In this document: positions 62,341 to 64,000 of the stretch, piece after piece | Numbering within the stretch: the stretch's first letter is position 1 | Layout of the letters: each line of letters starts with the position of its first letter | From: Asticcacaulis sp. AC402 | GTDB lineage: Bacteria > Pseudomonadota > Alphaproteobacteria > Caulobacterales > Caulobacteraceae | Length of the DNA stretch: 64,000 bases | Direction: 5' to 3' | Assembly (NCBI RefSeq): GCF_000495835.1 | Contig: NZ_AWGC01000012.1 | Location: 124,001-188,000 of the forward strand | Translations under genes and position numbers: made by a program | Notes under the pieces: generated by a model | The model's database searches: none | What the model saw: only the letters and a program-made list of their open reading frames with translations | What the model was told of the DNA's origin: nothing

Positions 62341-63576
62341 ATGGCTGACGAACGGAACGGCTCACCCCGCAATGAGCCGCGCGTCCATGCCCTTGGCGAT
62401 TCTCTGTCCGGCACCAATCTCGAGCGCGCCGGCGATCATAACCAGCGTGTGACCCTTCAGGCCGTGCGCGCCGCCGGCGCGCCGATCACCCGCGCTGACA
62501 TCGCCGACCTGACCGGCCTGACCGCGCCGGCCATAGCCAACATTACCAAGCGTCTGCTCAATGACGGCATGATTCTGAAGGCCGGCCGCCAGCTGGGCGG
62601 GCGCGGCCAGCCGGCGACCAAGCTGGTCGTTAACCCCGACGGCGCCTTTTCGATCGGGCTGAATATCGACCGCGACCACATCGCCATTGTCGCGCTCGAC
62701 TTTGTGGGCCAGGTCCGCGCCCGGGTCTGCCGCGAAGTCCACTTCGCTATGCCCCAGGACGTCATCGCCTTTTTCAAGGCCGAGGTCGACAAGATCGTCT
62801 CGAGCCGCGCTATCGATATCGATCGCCTGATCGGCATCGGCATCGGAATTCCCGACGATCTGGGCCGCGTACCGGTTACCAACCGCCCAGACGCCTACGA
62901 AATCTGGTCGACCGTCGATGTCGCCTCGCTGGTTGCCGACGCCTTGATGGTTCCGGTGCCGGTCTATGTCGAAAACGACGCCGCCGCCGCCTCGATCGGC
63001 GAGATGCAGTTCGGTCACGGCCTGCAGACTCGCAGTTTCATCTACACCATCATTTCGGCCGGTCTGGGCGGCGGGCTCGTTATCGACGGCCATTATTACC
63101 GCGGCGCCGACGGCCGTTCCGGCGAGATAGGTTTCTTGCCGGTCAAGGACGAAAACGGCCAGACCCGCCCCCTGGAAGACATGGTGTCCCTGTATGCCCT
63201 GTACGAATATCTTGGCCAGGCCGGTTTCCGCGTCTCGACCCCGGATGAGTTGGAGCATCTGCCGCAGTTGGCCATCGACCGCGTTGAAGCGTGGCTGGAT
63301 CGCGCCGCCGACCTGTTGTTCGAGCCGTTGCTGGTGATGAACTGCGCCATTAATCCGGAGGCCCACTTCATCGGCGGCCGCCTGCCTGCGCGGTTTATCG
63401 AACAGCTGTGCACCCGGATAAACGCCCGCATGGCGACCATGGGCGACCGCATCAAGAGCATAGCCCCGGTCAAACGCGCCGAACTGGCCGTCGATGCCGC
63501 GGCGCGCGGCGCGGGAATCCTGCCATTCAACGATCGCTTTCTGCCCATTCGCGAAGCCCTGATGAAGACCAACTAG
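62341..63576 (+). CDS. ROK-family transcriptional regulator
   Basis: A 411-residue NagC/XylR-type protein. The winged helix is at about 35-95 (ITRADIADLTGLTAPAIANI), and the ROK domain follows: GIGIGIPDDLGRVPVTN, PVYVENDAAAASIGE, IYTIISAGLGGGLVIDG and GRSGEIGFLP. The usual zinc-binding His and CxCGxxGC motif after GEIG is absent, replaced by FLPVKDENGQTRPLEDM. Its operator and ligand are unknown; sugars are typical. The TAG stop lies at the edge of a palindromic element. Confidence 0.9.
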   Translation: MADERNGSPRNEPRVHALGDSLSGTNLERAGDHNQRVTLQAVRAAGAPITRADIADLTGLTAPAIANITKRLLNDGMILKAGRQLGGRGQPATKLVVNPDGAFSIGLNIDRDHIAIVALDFVGQVRARVCREVHFAMPQDVIAFFKAEVDKIVSSRAIDIDRLIGIGIGIPDDLGRVPVTNRPDAYEIWSTVDVASLVADALMVPVPVYVENDAAAASIGEMQFGHGLQTRSFIYTIISAGLGGGLVIDGHYYRGADGRSGEIGFLPVKDENGQTRPLEDMVSLYALYEYLGQAGFRVSTPDELEHLPQLAIDRVEAWLDRAADLLFEPLLVMNCAINPEAHFIGGRLPARFIEQLCTRINARMATMGDRIKSIAPVKRAELAVDAAARGAGILPFNDRFLPIREALMKTN

Positions 63577-63637
63577 AGCGCAATCCGACAAAGTGTTACG
63601 CCACCGCACAGGCGTCCCCGTTTTCGGATTGCGCTCT
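63574..63637. repeat. Palindromic element, compact copy (supplies the ROK stop codon)
   Basis: TAGAGCGCAATCCGACAAAG ... CGTTTTCGGATTGCGCTCT forms a long hairpin with a GC-rich loop. The first three bases TAG are the ROK stop codon. Confidence 0.85.
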
Positions 63638-63712
63638 GGCCCTGGCAAGAACGGCGTGGGCCCTGCAACCGGGCTACGCGATGTGGCTGTGGCTGCAGCG
63701 ACGGTAGGGTGA

Positions 63713-64000
63713 CTACCAGCGCAGCAAGCGACTGCCGATGATGGCCGCGGCAGCCGTGAGAATGGCCACCGCCAAACCATACACCAGCAAGAGATAGACG
63801 GGCGCATCCATGTCGCAGTGGAGTGAATAGGCCGCGGCCATGAGCGAACCGACCGCCAGGCCCGCCATGGCGCCCAGTGTCACCGGATGCGAGGTCGCCG
63901 TCCGCCTTAGCCACAGCCGCCACATAGCTATCAACCCGGCGGCGCCGCCGCACAGGATGGTGAGATAGCACAGTCCGACCCCGCCGTCCAAATCGGCGCG
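63713..64000 (-). CDS. C-terminal part of a NrsF-like (DUF1109) membrane protein
   Basis: About 96 codons are visible, open to the right edge. Three helices are seen (LCYLTILCGGAAGLIAM, TLGAMAGLAVGSLMAAAYSL and LLLVYGLAVAILTAAAAIIG), with a conserved-looking SLHCD and the ending GSRLLRW, as in NrsF/DUF1109 anti-sigma factors that sequester ECF sigma factors in Caulobacterales. The N-terminal half and any sigma gene lie outside the window. Confidence 0.6.
   Translation of the reverse strand, partial: RADLDGGVGLCYLTILCGGAAGLIAMWRLWLRRTATSHPVTLGAMAGLAVGSLMAAAYSLHCDMDAPVYLLLVYGLAVAILTAAAAIIGSRLLRW

Overview
The window is about 60% GC, gene-dense and looks like the chromosome of an alphaproteobacterium of the order Caulobacterales, most likely an Asticcacaulis- or Caulobacter-like organism. 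The evidence is a CpdR cell-cycle receiver next to an N-formylglutamate amidohydrolase, a split-type methionine synthase behind an ArsR-methyltransferase/metF operon, a NrsF-like (DUF1109) gene tail, strong third-position GC, and several Sel1-repeat and Tat-exported proteins. The genus is inferred from gene content only.

Layout. 1-2.9 kb (minus): methionine operon of an SahR-like ArsR-methyltransferase regulator, metF, a subclass B3 metallo-beta-lactamase and the start of metH, preceded by a perfect 28-bp palindrome. 3-7.6 kb: housekeeping and small genes (DUF983, DUF1508, YidB-like, inorganic pyrophosphatase, DUF599, Sel1). 7.7-15.9 kb: tandem SIMPL proteins, a patatin-like phospholipase, three more Sel1 proteins, tRNA-Val(GAC), cpdR with a tandemly repeated tail, and N-formylglutamate amidohydrolase. 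16-24.2 kb: a divergent predicted peptide-ligation/hydrolysis locus (transglutaminase-DUF2126; amidotransferase-transglutaminase fusion; circularly permuted ATP-grasp; alpha-E). 24.5-29.8 kb: a TerC membrane protein overlapping a bacterial voltage-gated sodium-type channel, then a KdpD/KdpE-like two-component pair. 29.9-38.4 kb: SGNH hydrolase, guanine deaminase, aminotransferase, universal stress protein, P-type ATPase and a membrane protein, peppered with one family of short palindromic elements. 38.5-43.6 kb: a Tat-exported GMC/gluconate-dehydrogenase-like pair and an isoquinoline-oxidoreductase-like molybdenum hydroxylase. 43.9-47.9 kb: GlsB-like protein, Tat nitroreductase, then a probable blue-light locus (folE, BLUF, HIG1-like, renalase-like FAD enzyme). 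48.1-56.7 kb: S46 dipeptidyl-peptidase diverging from a 1947-residue alginate-lyase/RTX protein. 56.7-64 kb: DUF924, M15 peptidase, esterase, TolB-like propeller with a LacI-type operator, an unknown exported protein, a ROK regulator and the tail of a NrsF-like gene.

The most unusual structures are: (i) a short TA-flanked palindromic element present in about eight copies, one inserted in frame (34 codons) in a transmembrane helix and two whose end supplies a stop codon; (ii) two extra 38-codon copies of the cpdR 3' end, in frame after its stop, whose differences are almost all synonymous; (iii) the ATP-grasp/alpha-E/transglutaminase locus, whose amidotransferase domain seems to lack its N-terminal catalytic cysteine.
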